A stretch of 64,000 nucleotides of DNA from JAUASW01 sp036880965 (GCF_036880965.1 NZ_JBAJMV010000001.1:62001-126000); one strand, 5' to 3'. Shown: positions 1 to 9,232, counted from the first letter of the stretch. Numbers and translations: made by a program. Notes: a model not told the origin generated them from the sequence alone.

Positions 1-1488
1 GCCAATATCGACGAGTTCATCGAGACGATCAAGACTTCGCCGACGCCGCCCGTGGCCAAGGCCGCCCTGATGAGCAAGAGCTGGGATTCGTCGCTGGTGC
101 GCGAAATGCTCAGCCGCGCCGAAGGTGGCAGCTCGGCCTACCGCCCGGAGGGCTTGCCCGCCGCCTATGGCATGCAGGACGACGGCCTCTACCGCCTGTC
201 GGACGACCAGGCCAGCGAAATCCTGCAGATGCGCCTGCAGCGCCTGACCGGCCTGGAGCAGGACAAGATCGTCGCCGAGTACAAGGAAGTGATGTCGCAG
301 ATCGCCGATCTGCTGGACATCCTGGCCACGCCGGCCCGCGTCACCACCATCATCAGCGAAGAGCTGGTGCAGGTGAAGCTCGAGTTCGGCCAGACCAAGC
401 TCGGCGCCCGCCGCAGCGTGATCGAGCACAACGCGCAGGAGCTTGGCACCGAAGACCTGATCACGCCCACCGACATGGTCGTGACGCTCTCGCACACTGG
501 CTACATCAAGAGCCAGGCACTGAGCGAGTACCGCGCCCAGAAGCGCGGTGGCCGCGGCAAGCAGGCCACGCAGACCAAGGAAGACGACTGGGTCGATCAG
601 CTCTTCATCGCCAACACGCACGACTGGATCCTGTGCTTCTCCAACCGCGGCCGCGTCTACTGGCTGAAGGTCTGGGAAGTGCCGCAGGGTTCGCGCAATT
701 CGCGCGGCAAGCCCATCGTCAACATGTTCCCACTGCAGCAGGAAGAAAAGATCACCGTCGTGCTGCCGCTCACCGGCGAGTTCCGCAGCTTCCCTGAAGA
801 TCACTTCATCTTCATGGCCACCGCCATGGGTACGGTCAAGAAGACCTCCTTGAAGGACTTCAGCAACCCGCGCAAGGCCGGCATCATTTCGGTGGACCTG
901 GATGAAGGCGACCACCTGATCGGTGCGGCGCTGACCGACGGCAAGCACGACGTGATGCTGTTCAGCGACGGCGGCAAGGCCGTGCGCTTTGACGAAGACG
1001 ATGTTCGCCCGATGGGCCGCACCGCCCGCGGTGTGCGCGGCATGATGCTGGAACCCGATCAGCGCCTGATCGCGATGCTGGTGGCGGAAGACGAAAACCA
1101 GAGCGTGCTCACCGCCACCGAGAATGGCTACGGCAAGCGCACCGCCATCACCGAATACACCCGCCACGGCCGCGGCACCAAGGGCATGATCGCTATCCAG
1201 CAGAGCGAGCGCAATGGCCGCGTGGTGGCCGCCACGCTGGTGCACCCTGATGACGAAATCATGCTGATCACCGACAAGGGCGTGCTGGTGCGCACCCGCG
1301 TCTCCGAGATCCGCGAGCTGGGCCGTGCCACGCAAGGCGTGACCCTGATCGCGCTGGACGATGGCGCGAAGCTGTCGGGCCTGCAGCGCATCGTCGAGAA
1401 CGACGCGAACGAGCAGAGCAATGAGGCCGAAGGCGGCGACCTTGAGCAAGGCGACCAGGCCGGCGACGACAACTCCACCAAGGAATGA
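1..1488 (+). CDS. gyrA: DNA gyrase subunit A, 3' part (5' end outside window)
   Basis: Subunit A of the type II topoisomerase that puts negative supercoils into DNA. The frame is open from base 1, so the N-terminal portion with the catalytic tyrosine lies upstream; 495 residues are visible. They comprise the end of the coiled-coil region and the six-bladed beta-pinwheel C-terminal domain that wraps DNA. The GyrA box (QKRGGRGKQ, codons at 538-564) is the hallmark separating GyrA from ParC. Later repeats such as GRVYWLKVWEVP and GYGKRTAITEYTRHGRGTKG match pinwheel blades. The protein ends in a very acidic, Asp/Glu/Asn-rich tail, as in other proteobacterial GyrA. Its stop overlaps the next start (ATGA), so the downstream gene is probably translationally coupled. 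Confidence 0.98.
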   Translation, partial: ANIDEFIETIKTSPTPPVAKAALMSKSWDSSLVREMLSRAEGGSSAYRPEGLPAAYGMQDDGLYRLSDDQASEILQMRLQRLTGLEQDKIVAEYKEVMSQIADLLDILATPARVTTIISEELVQVKLEFGQTKLGARRSVIEHNAQELGTEDLITPTDMVVTLSHTGYIKSQALSEYRAQKRGGRGKQATQTKEDDWVDQLFIANTHDWILCFSNRGRVYWLKVWEVPQGSRNSRGKPIVNMFPLQQEEKITVVLPLTGEFRSFPEDHFIFMATAMGTVKKTSLKDFSNPRKAGIISVDLDEGDHLIGAALTDGKHDVMLFSDGGKAVRFDEDDVRPMGRTARGVRGMMLEPDQRLIAMLVAEDENQSVLTATENGYGKRTAITEYTRHGRGTKGMIAIQQSERNGRVVAATLVHPDDEIMLITDKGVLVRTRVSEIRELGRATQGVTLIALDDGAKLSGLQRIVENDANEQSNEAEGGDLEQGDQAGDDNSTKE

Positions 1489-2093
1489 ACGTGATCACCA
1501 AGAACAAGCTGGCCGCGCTGGCCCTCGCCTCCTGTGCCGTCTTGGCGCAGGCGCAGACGGCCGCTTCGGCGCCGCAGATCTCGCCGGCCAAGAAGGAGCT
1601 GATCACCCGACTGTTGACCATTCAGACCGCCAACGCCGAAGGCATGGCCCGCAACCTGGCTGGCGCACCCCTCGGCCCGATGGCGCAGGAAGTGCGCATC
1701 GCGATGCAGCAGGTACCAGCCGAGAAGCGGGAAGCCGCGGCCAAGGCCATTGAAAACGACGTCAACAAGTTCGGCGAGGAAGCGACTCGCATGATCAAGG
1801 AGCGCATCTTGAAGCTGGCGCCCGAGGTGGTCAGTCCGATCCTGGATGCCCGCTTCAGCGAAGACGAGCTGCGCCAGATCTTGGCCTGGCTGGAGTCTCC
1901 GGTGGCCAAGAAGTTCGACTCCGTCAGTCCAGAAATGGGCCGAGCCCTGCAAGGCAAGGTGATGCAGGACCTGGGCCCGGCGCTGGACGCCCGACTCAAC
2001 ACGCTGCGCGGGGGCATCGTCAAGCACCTGGGCCTGACGCCACCATCCAGCTCGGGCACGCCCGCCGCCAGCAAGCCCCCAGCCAAGAAGTAA
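1485..2093 (+). CDS. DUF2059 domain-containing periplasmic protein
   Basis: 202 residues. Residues 1-23 form a Sec signal peptide (basic start, hydrophobic ALALASCAVLA, then AQA before the likely cut). The mature part is mostly alpha-helical and contains the DUF2059 core (SEDELRQILAWLESPVAKKF and following), then a Pro/Ser/Lys-rich tail. Proteins of this family commonly sit between gyrA and serC in Burkholderiales; their function is not established. The ATG overlaps the gyrA stop by four bases, so it is probably translated by coupling. A role in envelope maintenance would be guesswork. Confidence 0.85.
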   Translation: MNVITKNKLAALALASCAVLAQAQTAASAPQISPAKKELITRLLTIQTANAEGMARNLAGAPLGPMAQEVRIAMQQVPAEKREAAAKAIENDVNKFGEEATRMIKERILKLAPEVVSPILDARFSEDELRQILAWLESPVAKKFDSVSPEMGRALQGKVMQDLGPALDARLNTLRGGIVKHLGLTPPSSSGTPAASKPPAKK

Positions 2094-2104
2094 TTCAGCC
2101 AACG

Positions 2105-3217
2105 ATGAGCCAGCCCCGCCCGTTCAATTTCTCCGCCGGCCCTGCCACCCTGCCCGAAGAAGTGCTGCAGCAGGCGGCCGACGAGATGCTGGACTGGCAA
2201 GGCTCGGGCATGGGCGTGATGGAGATGAGCCACCGCGGGCGCGAGTTCATTTCGATCTACGAGCAAGCGGTCGGCGACCTGCGCGAACTGCTGCAGGTGC
2301 CGGCCAATTTCCGCATCCTCTTCATGCAGGGCGGTGGCCTGGGCGAAAACGCCATCGTGCCGCTGAACCTGAGCCGAGGGGGCAAGGTCGACGCGGTCAT
2401 CACCGGCTCCTGGTCCACCAAGAGCACGAATGAGGCCAAGCGCTATGCCGACGTGCACGTGGCCGCCAGCAACCTGGCCGACAGGCACCGCAGCCTGCCG
2501 CCAGCTTCGAGCTGGCAGTTGCGCGATGGCGCGAGCTATGTGCACGTCTGCAGCAATGAAACGATCGACGGCGTCGAATTCCATGAGCTGCCCGACCTGA
2601 AGGCTCTGGGCAGCGCAGCGCCGCTGGTGATCGACTTCTCTTCGCATGTGCTGTCGCGCCCGGTCGACTGGTCGCGCGTCGGTCTCGCATTTGGCGGCGC
2701 GCAGAAGAACATCGGCCCGGCCGGCCTGACCATCGTGGTCGTGCGCGAAGACCTCCTGGGTCATGCGCTGCCAAGCTGCCCCTCGGCCTTCGACTACAAG
2801 ATCGTGGCCGACGCGGATTCGATGTTCAACACGCCGCCCACCTACTCGATCTATATCGCGGGCCTGGTCTTCCAGTGGCTGAAGAAGTTCGAGTACGCCG
2901 GCAAGAGCGGCCTGGCCGCCATCGAGCAACGCAACATCGACAAGGCCGCCCTGCTCTATGCAGCGCTGGACTCGTCCCAGTTCTATGAAAACCGCGTCGC
3001 GGCGAACTGCCGCTCGCGCATGAATGTTCCGTTCTATCTTCGCGACGAGCGATTGAACGACGCCTTCCTCACCGGAGCGAAGGCGCGCGGATTGCTGCAA
3101 CTCAAAGGCCACAAGTCGGTGGGAGGCATGCGTGCATCGATCTACAACGCCCTGCCGCTGGAAGGCGTGCAGGCGCTTTGCACCTACCTGAAAGACTTTG
3201 AGGCTCAAAATGGCTGA
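2105..3217 (+). CDS. serC: Phosphoserine aminotransferase
   Basis: PLP-dependent class V aminotransferase that converts 3-phosphohydroxypyruvate and glutamate to phosphoserine (serine synthesis); it also acts on 3-hydroxy-4-phosphohydroxythreonine (vitamin B6 synthesis). 370 residues, the usual length. The N-terminal NFSAGPATLPEEVL motif is diagnostic. The PLP Schiff-base lysine is Lys201 in GGAQKNIGPAG. The C-terminus carries the family signature GGMRASIYNALP. It starts 11 bases after the DUF2059 gene and its last codons overlap the start of pheA, so serine and aromatic amino-acid genes are cotranscribed. Confidence 0.97.
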   Translation: MSQPRPFNFSAGPATLPEEVLQQAADEMLDWQGSGMGVMEMSHRGREFISIYEQAVGDLRELLQVPANFRILFMQGGGLGENAIVPLNLSRGGKVDAVITGSWSTKSTNEAKRYADVHVAASNLADRHRSLPPASSWQLRDGASYVHVCSNETIDGVEFHELPDLKALGSAAPLVIDFSSHVLSRPVDWSRVGLAFGGAQKNIGPAGLTIVVVREDLLGHALPSCPSAFDYKIVADADSMFNTPPTYSIYIAGLVFQWLKKFEYAGKSGLAAIEQRNIDKAALLYAALDSSQFYENRVAANCRSRMNVPFYLRDERLNDAFLTGAKARGLLQLKGHKSVGGMRASIYNALPLEGVQALCTYLKDFEAQNG

Positions 3218-4319
3218 GGGCGCACCCGCCACACCCGACCCGGCGCTGCTGGCGCTGCGGCACAAGATCGACGCGGTCGACCGCGAACTGCTGGACCTCG
3301 TCAACAAGCGTGCCGCGCTGGCGCAGGAAGTCGGCGAGTTGAAGAAGAAAGAAGGCTCGGTGGTGTTCCGGCCCGAGCGCGAAGCGCAGGTGATCGACGG
3401 GCTCAAGGCCCACAACCCCGGTCCGCTGCGCGGCGAGTCGGTGGCTCCGATCTGGCGCGAAATCATGTCGGCCTGCCGGTCGCTCGAAACGCCCACGCGC
3501 GTGGCCTATCTCGGCCCGGCCGGGACCTTCTCGGAGCAGGCGGCGCTCGGTTTCTTCGGCACCTCCATCGTGCAAGTGCCTTGCACCAGCATCGACGAAG
3601 TGTTCCGCACCACCACGGCCGGTGCGGCTGACTTTGGCGTCGTGCCGGTCGAGAACTCGACCGAAGGCGTCGTCGCCCGTTCGCTGGACCTGTTCCTGAC
3701 CACGCCGCTGTTCATCATCGGCGAAACCAGTCTGTTCGTGCGCCACAACCTGCTGCGCCGCGAGAACTCGCTGGAAGACATCCAGGCGGTCTGCGCTCAT
3801 CCTCAGGCCTTGGCGCAATGTCATGGCTGGTTGTCCACGCACCTGCCGCACGCAGAGCGCCGGCCGGTCTCCAGCAATGCAGAAGGCGCACGCCTGGCAG
3901 CGCTGGACAAGCGCCTGGCCGCCGTGGCGAGCGAACGCGCCGGCAGCGAATACGGCCTTCACATCGTGGCGCCCGCCATCCAGGACGACGCGCACAACCG
4001 AACCCGTTTCGCCATCGTCACGCACCCGGACCGCCACCCGGCACCTAAGGCCTCGGGCCACGATTGCACTAGCCTCGTCGTCTCGGTGACGAACAAGCCC
4101 GGCGCGGTGCACGACATGCTGGTCCCGTTGAAGGCGCATGGCGTCTCGATGTCGCGCTTCGAATCGCGCCCGGCTCGCTCCGGCCAGTGGGAGTACTACT
4201 TCTACATCGACCTGCAAGGTCACCCCGAGCAGCCGAACATGGCCCAGGCCTTACGTGAGTTACGTGCCGTCTGTGCCTATTTCAAGCTCTTAGGCACGTA
4301 TCCTCTGGACGTGCACTGA
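3210..4319 (+). CDS. pheA: Bifunctional chorismate mutase/prephenate dehydratase (P-protein)
   Basis: Converts chorismate to prephenate and then to phenylpyruvate, the committed branch to phenylalanine. Domain order: AroQ-type chorismate mutase (residues about 10-90, with LRHKIDAVDRELLDLVNKR), prephenate dehydratase (RVAYLGPAGTFSEQAAL, then VPVENSTEGVV and the NRTRFAIV motif), and a C-terminal ACT domain (SVTNKPGAVHDML, SRFESRPARSG) that binds phenylalanine for feedback inhibition. The ATG at 3210 is preferred. An in-frame TTG at 3198 would add four residues but lies deeper inside serC. The ATG overlaps the end of serC by eight bases, suggesting coupling. No hisC-type aminotransferase lies between this gene and tyrA. 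Confidence 0.97.
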   Translation: MAEGAPATPDPALLALRHKIDAVDRELLDLVNKRAALAQEVGELKKKEGSVVFRPEREAQVIDGLKAHNPGPLRGESVAPIWREIMSACRSLETPTRVAYLGPAGTFSEQAALGFFGTSIVQVPCTSIDEVFRTTTAGAADFGVVPVENSTEGVVARSLDLFLTTPLFIIGETSLFVRHNLLRRENSLEDIQAVCAHPQALAQCHGWLSTHLPHAERRPVSSNAEGARLAALDKRLAAVASERAGSEYGLHIVAPAIQDDAHNRTRFAIVTHPDRHPAPKASGHDCTSLVVSVTNKPGAVHDMLVPLKAHGVSMSRFESRPARSGQWEYYFYIDLQGHPEQPNMAQALRELRAVCAYFKLLGTYPLDVH

Positions 4320-4340
4320 GTTCAGCGAGGCAGCAAAGCA

Positions 4341-5231
4341 ATGTTCACCCAGCTCGGCGTCATCGGTTGCGGTTTGATGGGCGGCTCCTTCGCACTGGCG
4401 CTGAAGAAAGCCGGCCTGGTCAAGCGCGTCGTTGGCTACAGCAAGTCGCCCTCCACCACCGAAACCGCCAAGAAGATGGGCGTGATCGACGTGGCGGCGG
4501 AGTCAGCCCTGCTCGCTGTTTCGGGCTCGGACATCGTCCTGATCTCGGTGCCCGTCTCGGCCACCGAGCCGACACTGAAGGCAATCCGCCATCTGGTCAC
4601 GCCGAACACGCTTTTCATGGATGTGGGCTCGACCAAGTCCGATGTCGTGGAGGCCGCACGCCGCGTGCTGGGCGAAAAGATCAATTGCTTCGTGCCCGCG
4701 CATCCGATTGCGGGCAAGGAATCCGGTGGCATCCAGAATGCCGACGCGACCCTTTACCAGGGCCGGCAGGTCATCCTGACGCCGCTGCCGGAGACGCTGC
4801 CAGCACTGGTGCAGCGCGCAACGGATGCCTGGTCGGCCATGGGCACTCAGGTGCTCAAGATGACGCCGGAGAACCACGACGCGGCCTTTGCCGCCGTCAG
4901 CCATCTGCCGCATCTGCTGGCCTTTGCCTACTATCTTTCGGTCGCCAGGCAACCCGCCGGTCGCGACTTCCTGAGCCTCGCCGGGCCCGGCTTTCGCGAC
5001 TTCACCCGCATCGCCGCCAGCGAGCCCGCCGTATGGCGCGACATCCTCATGGCCAACAGGGCCGAGGTGCTGAAGCAGTCGCGCGCCTTCCGCAAGGCCC
5101 TCGATCGGCTCGAGATGCTCATGGTCAGCGGCAATGCCAGCAGCCTGGAAGAGCAGATCCGCCTGGTCTCGGAAGACCGCAGCCAATGGCAGATGGGTCA
5201 GCTGACCGTGCCTCGCTCGCAGCAGAAATAG
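4341..5231 (+). CDS. tyrA: Prephenate dehydrogenase
   Basis: NAD(P)-dependent oxidative decarboxylation of prephenate to 4-hydroxyphenylpyruvate in tyrosine synthesis. 296 residues. The Rossmann motif GVIGCGLMGGSFALAL starts at residue 7. The catalytic-domain signatures CFVPAHPIAGKESGG and AAVSHLPHLLAF carry the conserved histidines. The C-terminal half is the helical dimerisation domain. There is no fused chorismate mutase or ACT domain, so this is the monofunctional form. It starts 21 bases after pheA and ends 24 bases before aroA, within one aromatic operon. Confidence 0.96.
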   Translation: MFTQLGVIGCGLMGGSFALALKKAGLVKRVVGYSKSPSTTETAKKMGVIDVAAESALLAVSGSDIVLISVPVSATEPTLKAIRHLVTPNTLFMDVGSTKSDVVEAARRVLGEKINCFVPAHPIAGKESGGIQNADATLYQGRQVILTPLPETLPALVQRATDAWSAMGTQVLKMTPENHDAAFAAVSHLPHLLAFAYYLSVARQPAGRDFLSLAGPGFRDFTRIAASEPAVWRDILMANRAEVLKQSRAFRKALDRLEMLMVSGNASSLEEQIRLVSEDRSQWQMGQLTVPRSQQK

Positions 5232-5255
5232 CCCCCTCTTTCCTGTTTCCCGTTC

Positions 5256-7280
5256 ATGTTCAAGATTCCTTTCCTCGACCTGCCGCCGCTGCGCGCCGCA
5301 GCAGGCACGGTGCGCCTGCCGGGCTCCAAGAGCATTTCCAACCGCGTGCTGCTGCTGGCCGGCCTCTCCGAAGGCCAGACCCTGGTGCACGACCTGCTCG
5401 ATTCCGACGACACCGCCGTGATGCTGGCTTCCTTGAAGCAGCTTGGCTGTGTGCTGGAGCAAGTCGAAGGCGGCCCCCTGAAGGTCACCGGCATCGGCGC
5501 GAAGCTGCAGACGAATGCCGCCAAGCTCTTTCTCGGCAATGCCGGCACGGCAATGCGCCCGCTTACGGCGGCGCTGGCCTTGCTGGCGGCAACACAGGGC
5601 GGCGAATTTGAACTCTCTGGCGTGGCGCGTATGCACGAGCGTCCCATCGGCGATCTGGTCGATGCCTTGCGCGGCCTGGGTTGCGAAGTGGCCTGCCTGG
5701 GCAATGAAGGCTATCCGCCGCTGCGGCTGAGCGGCCCGTCAGAGCTGAAGCTCAGCGAGCCGGTGCGCGTGCGCGGCGATGTGTCGAGCCAGTTCCTCAC
5801 GGCCTTGCTGCTGGCGTTGCCGTTGGTGGCGGAGCAAGACATCCACATCGACGTGGTTGGCGAGCTGATCTCCAAGCCCTATATTCACATCACGCTGGAG
5901 CTGCTCAAGCGCTTCGGCATCGAGGTCAAGCGCGAGGGCTGGCAGCGCTTCACGATTCCGGCCGGCAGCCGCTACCGTTCGCCGGGCGAGATCCACGTCG
6001 AGGGTGATGCCTCGTCTGCGTCCTACTTCGTGGCCTTGGGTGCCATCGCTGCAACAGGTCAACCGATCCGCATCGAGGGCGTGGGCAGCGCGTCCTTGCA
6101 GGGCGACGTGCGCTTCGTTGAAGCCGCCGAAGCCATGGGTGCCGTGGTGCGTGCCGAGGCCAATGCCGTCGAGGTCAAGCGCGGCGCCTGGCCACTCAGG
6201 GCACTGGACCTGGATTGCAACCACATACCGGACGCAGCCATGACGCTTGCCGTGATGGCGCTCTATGCCGACGGCCCGTCCACATTGCGCAATATCGCCA
6301 GCTGGCGCGTCAAGGAGACCGACCGCATCGTCGCCATGGCCACCGAGCTGCGCAAGCTCGGCGCGCAGGTCGAGGAAGGCCCCGACTGGCTGCGCGTGCA
6401 CCCGCTGCGCGACTGGCAGCCGGCAGCCATCCACACCTATGACGACCACCGGGTCGCCATGTGCTTCTCTCTGGCTGCCTTCAATGGCCTGGTGACGGCA
6501 AGCCCGGTGCCGGTGCGCATCCTCGAGCCCCAGTGCGTGGCCAAGACCTTTCCGGACTATTTCGAGACCCTGTTCGAAGTCGTCTCGGCCCGGCCGGAAG
6601 ACATCCCGGTGATCACGATTGACGGCCCCACGGCCTCCGGCAAGGGCACGCTGGCTGACGTGGTGGCCCACGAGCTGGGCTACATCGTGCTGGATTCCGG
6701 TGCGCTGTACCGCGCCACTGGCCTGGCGGCCCGCCGCGCCGGCGTCGAACTGGACGAAGCCGAGGCCGTGGCTGCCATCGCCGCAAAATTGGACCTGCAC
6801 TTCGCCAAGGGCCGGGTCTGGCTGGGCGATGAAGACATCACCGACGCCCTGCGCGAAGAAGCCTCGGGCCTGGCCGCCTCCCAGGTGGCAGCCCACGCAC
6901 CGGTGCGGGCTGCGCTCAACCAGCTGCAACTCGACTTCCGCTGCCTGCCGGGCCTGGTGGCCGATGGGCGGGACATGGGATCGATGGTCTTTCCGGATGC
7001 TCCCCTGAAGGTCTTTCTCACCGCCAGCGCTGCCACGCGGGCCGAGAGAAGGCATAAGCAATTGATTTCCAAGGGAATTCCGGCTAATATCGCGGGCTTG
7101 CGTGAAGACCTGGAAGCCAGGGATGCTCGCGACAAAGGTCGCACAGCATCACCGCTCCAGGCCGCCGCAGACGCGCGGAGGCTCGACAACTCGGCCCAGA
7201 CCATTGAGGAATCAAGGGATCTGGTGCTCAGCTGGTGGGCTGAAGCAAGGCCGTTCAAGGGTTCAGCGTTGAGCCATTGA
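5256..7280 (+). CDS. aroA-cmk: Fused EPSP synthase and cytidylate kinase (AroA-Cmk)
   Basis: One 674-residue frame carries two enzymes. Residues about 8-448 are 3-phosphoshikimate 1-carboxyvinyltransferase (EPSP synthase, shikimate pathway): LPGSKSISNR at 21-30, GNAGTAMRPLTAAL, RVKETDRI and the DHRVAM segment are all present. Residues about 452-674 are CMP/dCMP kinase: P-loop GPTASGKGT at 457-465, DGRDMGSMVFPDA, and a terminal helix ending near ESRDLVLSWW. No stop or internal start separates the halves; the linker is only a few residues. In most proteobacteria aroA and cmk are adjacent separate genes, so this is a fusion of neighbours. Both active sites look intact. The gene closes the aromatic operon just upstream of rpsA. 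Confidence 0.95.
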   Translation: MFKIPFLDLPPLRAAAGTVRLPGSKSISNRVLLLAGLSEGQTLVHDLLDSDDTAVMLASLKQLGCVLEQVEGGPLKVTGIGAKLQTNAAKLFLGNAGTAMRPLTAALALLAATQGGEFELSGVARMHERPIGDLVDALRGLGCEVACLGNEGYPPLRLSGPSELKLSEPVRVRGDVSSQFLTALLLALPLVAEQDIHIDVVGELISKPYIHITLELLKRFGIEVKREGWQRFTIPAGSRYRSPGEIHVEGDASSASYFVALGAIAATGQPIRIEGVGSASLQGDVRFVEAAEAMGAVVRAEANAVEVKRGAWPLRALDLDCNHIPDAAMTLAVMALYADGPSTLRNIASWRVKETDRIVAMATELRKLGAQVEEGPDWLRVHPLRDWQPAAIHTYDDHRVAMCFSLAAFNGLVTASPVPVRILEPQCVAKTFPDYFETLFEVVSARPEDIPVITIDGPTASGKGTLADVVAHELGYIVLDSGALYRATGLAARRAGVELDEAEAVAAIAAKLDLHFAKGRVWLGDEDITDALREEASGLAASQVAAHAPVRAALNQLQLDFRCLPGLVADGRDMGSMVFPDAPLKVFLTASAATRAERRHKQLISKGIPANIAGLREDLEARDARDKGRTASPLQAAADARRLDNSAQTIEESRDLVLSWWAEARPFKGSALSH

Positions 7281-7428
7281 ACGACCCGGCCGCAAGGCCA
7301 GACCGGGCCCGCCGCCCTTCCTCTCGAACGTCAGTTCACCGAGGGCGGCGAACTCATCAACCTAACCCCGCAAGCTCGTCTTGCAACGCCGTCCGTCAAA
7401 CGCCTTGTCAGCCGGCACAGGAAACACA
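7281..7428 (+). promoter_or_regulatory. Structured leader upstream of rpsA
   Basis: The 148 bases between cmk and rpsA contain a GNRA-type hairpin (GGCC-GCAA-GGCC, 7289-7300) and a perfect 9-base inverted repeat, CGCCGCCCT (7310-7318) with AGGGCGGCG (7342-7350). A Shine-Dalgarno AGGAA lies at 7419-7423, before the ATG at 7429. S1 is known to repress its own translation in E. coli by binding a folded leader, so this is a plausible autoregulatory region. No -10/-35 pair stands out clearly. Confidence 0.45.
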
Positions 7429-9144
7429 ATGTCCCAAACCCAAACCGCCCAAGCCTCCGGCATGGAATCGTTCGCAGCCCTCTTCGAGGAATCGCTGCAA
7501 AAGTCTGACATGCGTTCCGGCGAGGTCATCTCGGCCGAAGTCGTCCGTGTCGAGCACAACTTCGTTGTGGTCAACGCCGGCCTGAAGTCCGAAGCGTATG
7601 TGCCTATCGAAGAGTTCAAGAACGATCAGGGCGAGCTCGAAGTCAACGTCGGCGACTTCGTGTCGGTGGCCATTGACGCCATCGAAAACGGCTACGGCGA
7701 CACCATCCTGTCGCGCGACAAGGCCAAGCGTCTGGCCTCGTGGCTGTCGCTGGAAACCGCACTGGAGTCGGGCGACTTCGTGACCGGTACCGTGTCGGGC
7801 AAGGTTAAGGGCGGTCTGACCGTCCTCGTGAACGGCATCCGCGCCTTCCTGCCGGGTTCCCTGCTGGACACACGTCCAGTCAAGGACATGAGCCCGTACG
7901 AAGGCAAGACCATGGAATTCAAGGTCATCAAGCTGGACCGCAAGCGCAACAACGTCGTGTTGTCGCGCCGCGCTGTGGTCGAAGCTTCGATGGGCGAAGA
8001 ACGCGCCAAGCTGCTCGAGACGCTGTCCGAAGGCGCCATCGTCAACGGCGTGGTCAAGAACATCACCGAATACGGTGCCTTCGTTGACCTGGGCGGCATC
8101 GACGGCCTGCTGCACATCACCGACATGGCCTGGCGCCGTGTCCGCCACCCGTCGGAAGTCGTGACGGTTGGTCAGGAACTGACCGCCAAGGTCCTGAAGT
8201 TCGACGCTGAGAAGAATCGCGTCTCGCTGGGCCTGAAGCAGCTGGGCGACGACCCGTGGTTCGGCGTTGCTCGCCGCTACCCGACCAGCACCCGCCTGTT
8301 CGGCAAGGTCACGAACATCGCCGACTACGGCGCGTTCGTTGAAATCGAGCCGGGCATCGAAGGTCTGGTGCACGTGTCCGAAATGGACTGGACCAACAAG
8401 AACATCGCACCTTCGAAGATCGTCTCCCTGGGCGACGAAGTCGAAGTCATGGTCCTGGAAATCGACGAAGACAAGCGTCGCATCTCCCTGGGCATGAAGC
8501 AGTGCAAGGCCAACCCGTGGGAAGAGTTCGCCGAGAACGTCAAGCGCGGCGACAAGGTCAAGGGCCCGGTCAAGTCGATCACCGACTTCGGCGTGTTCGT
8601 TGGCCTGGCTCAAGGCATTGACGGCTTGGTGCACCTGTCCGACCTGTCGTGGGAAGAGACTGGCGAAGCTGCAGTGCGCAACTTCAAGAAGGGCCAGGAA
8701 GTCGAAGCCATCGTGCTGGCCGTTGACGTCGAGCGCGAGCGCATCTCGCTGGGCATCAAGCAGCTGGACAGCGACCCGTTCACCGCCTACACCACGATCA
8801 ACGATCGCGGCGCTTCGGTGACCGGCAAGGTCAAGACGGTTGACGCGCGTGGCGCCGAAATCGAACTGGCTGAAGGCGTGATCGGCTACCTGCGTGCTTC
8901 GGAAATCTCGCGCGACCGCGTCGAAGATGCCCGCAACGTGCTGAAGGAAGGCGACGAAGTCACCTCCATCGTCATCAACGTGGACCGCAAGACCCGCAAC
9001 ATCCAGTTGTCGATCAAGGCCAAGGACAACGCCGACAACCAGGAAGCCATGCAGCGCCTGTCGGCCACGTCCGAGCGTGAAAACGCCGGCACCACCAGCC
9101 TGGGCGCCCTGCTGCGCGCCAAGCTGGACAACAACAACGGCTAA
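7429..9144 (+). CDS. rpsA: 30S ribosomal protein S1
   Basis: 571 residues with six S1/OB-fold repeats, the full-length proteobacterial form that helps mRNA unfold and dock on the 30S subunit. Typical repeat cores are visible: EYGAFVDLGGIDGLLHITDMAW, DYGAFVEIEPGIEGLVHVSEMDW and DFGVFVGLAQGIDGLVHLSDLSW, each about 85 residues apart. The start is the ATG at 7429 with AGGAA six bases upstream; the frame is open further 5' but that part lies in the leader. Codon use is strongly optimised, as expected for a highly expressed gene. A rho-independent terminator follows. Confidence 0.98.
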   Translation: MSQTQTAQASGMESFAALFEESLQKSDMRSGEVISAEVVRVEHNFVVVNAGLKSEAYVPIEEFKNDQGELEVNVGDFVSVAIDAIENGYGDTILSRDKAKRLASWLSLETALESGDFVTGTVSGKVKGGLTVLVNGIRAFLPGSLLDTRPVKDMSPYEGKTMEFKVIKLDRKRNNVVLSRRAVVEASMGEERAKLLETLSEGAIVNGVVKNITEYGAFVDLGGIDGLLHITDMAWRRVRHPSEVVTVGQELTAKVLKFDAEKNRVSLGLKQLGDDPWFGVARRYPTSTRLFGKVTNIADYGAFVEIEPGIEGLVHVSEMDWTNKNIAPSKIVSLGDEVEVMVLEIDEDKRRISLGMKQCKANPWEEFAENVKRGDKVKGPVKSITDFGVFVGLAQGIDGLVHLSDLSWEETGEAAVRNFKKGQEVEAIVLAVDVERERISLGIKQLDSDPFTAYTTINDRGASVTGKVKTVDARGAEIELAEGVIGYLRASEISRDRVEDARNVLKEGDEVTSIVINVDRKTRNIQLSIKAKDNADNQEAMQRLSATSERENAGTTSLGALLRAKLDNNNG

Positions 9145-9158
9145 ACTGTCGCCCAACC

Positions 9159-9178
9159 GGCAACCCTCCGGGGTTGCC
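9159..9178 (+). other. Hairpin just after rpsA
   Basis: A perfect 8-base inverted repeat GGCAACCC (9159-9166) and GGGTTGCC (9171-9178) with a 4-base loop. It lies 14 bases after the rpsA stop and has no T-tract. It probably protects the 3' end or pauses polymerase before the true terminator at 9194-9232. Confidence 0.5.
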
Positions 9179-9193
9179 TGCTGGTGACCGCCG

Positions 9194-9232
9194 CAGGCTC
9201 GCCACTCGATAAGGGTGCGAGCCTGTTTTTTT
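9194..9232 (+). terminator. Rho-independent terminator of rpsA
   Basis: Stem CAGGCTCGC (9194-9202) pairs perfectly with GCGAGCCTG (9217-9225) and is followed directly by seven T residues (9226-9232). This puts a transcription stop between rpsA and ihfB. It is also why the ihfB start is placed at 9256 rather than at the longer in-frame extension that would read through the hairpin. Confidence 0.88.

Noticed and set aside
7277..7585. 102-codon plus-strand frame across the cmk/rpsA junction
   Set aside because: It overlaps the rpsA start and leader, has Arg/Ser/Pro-rich sequence and no family.
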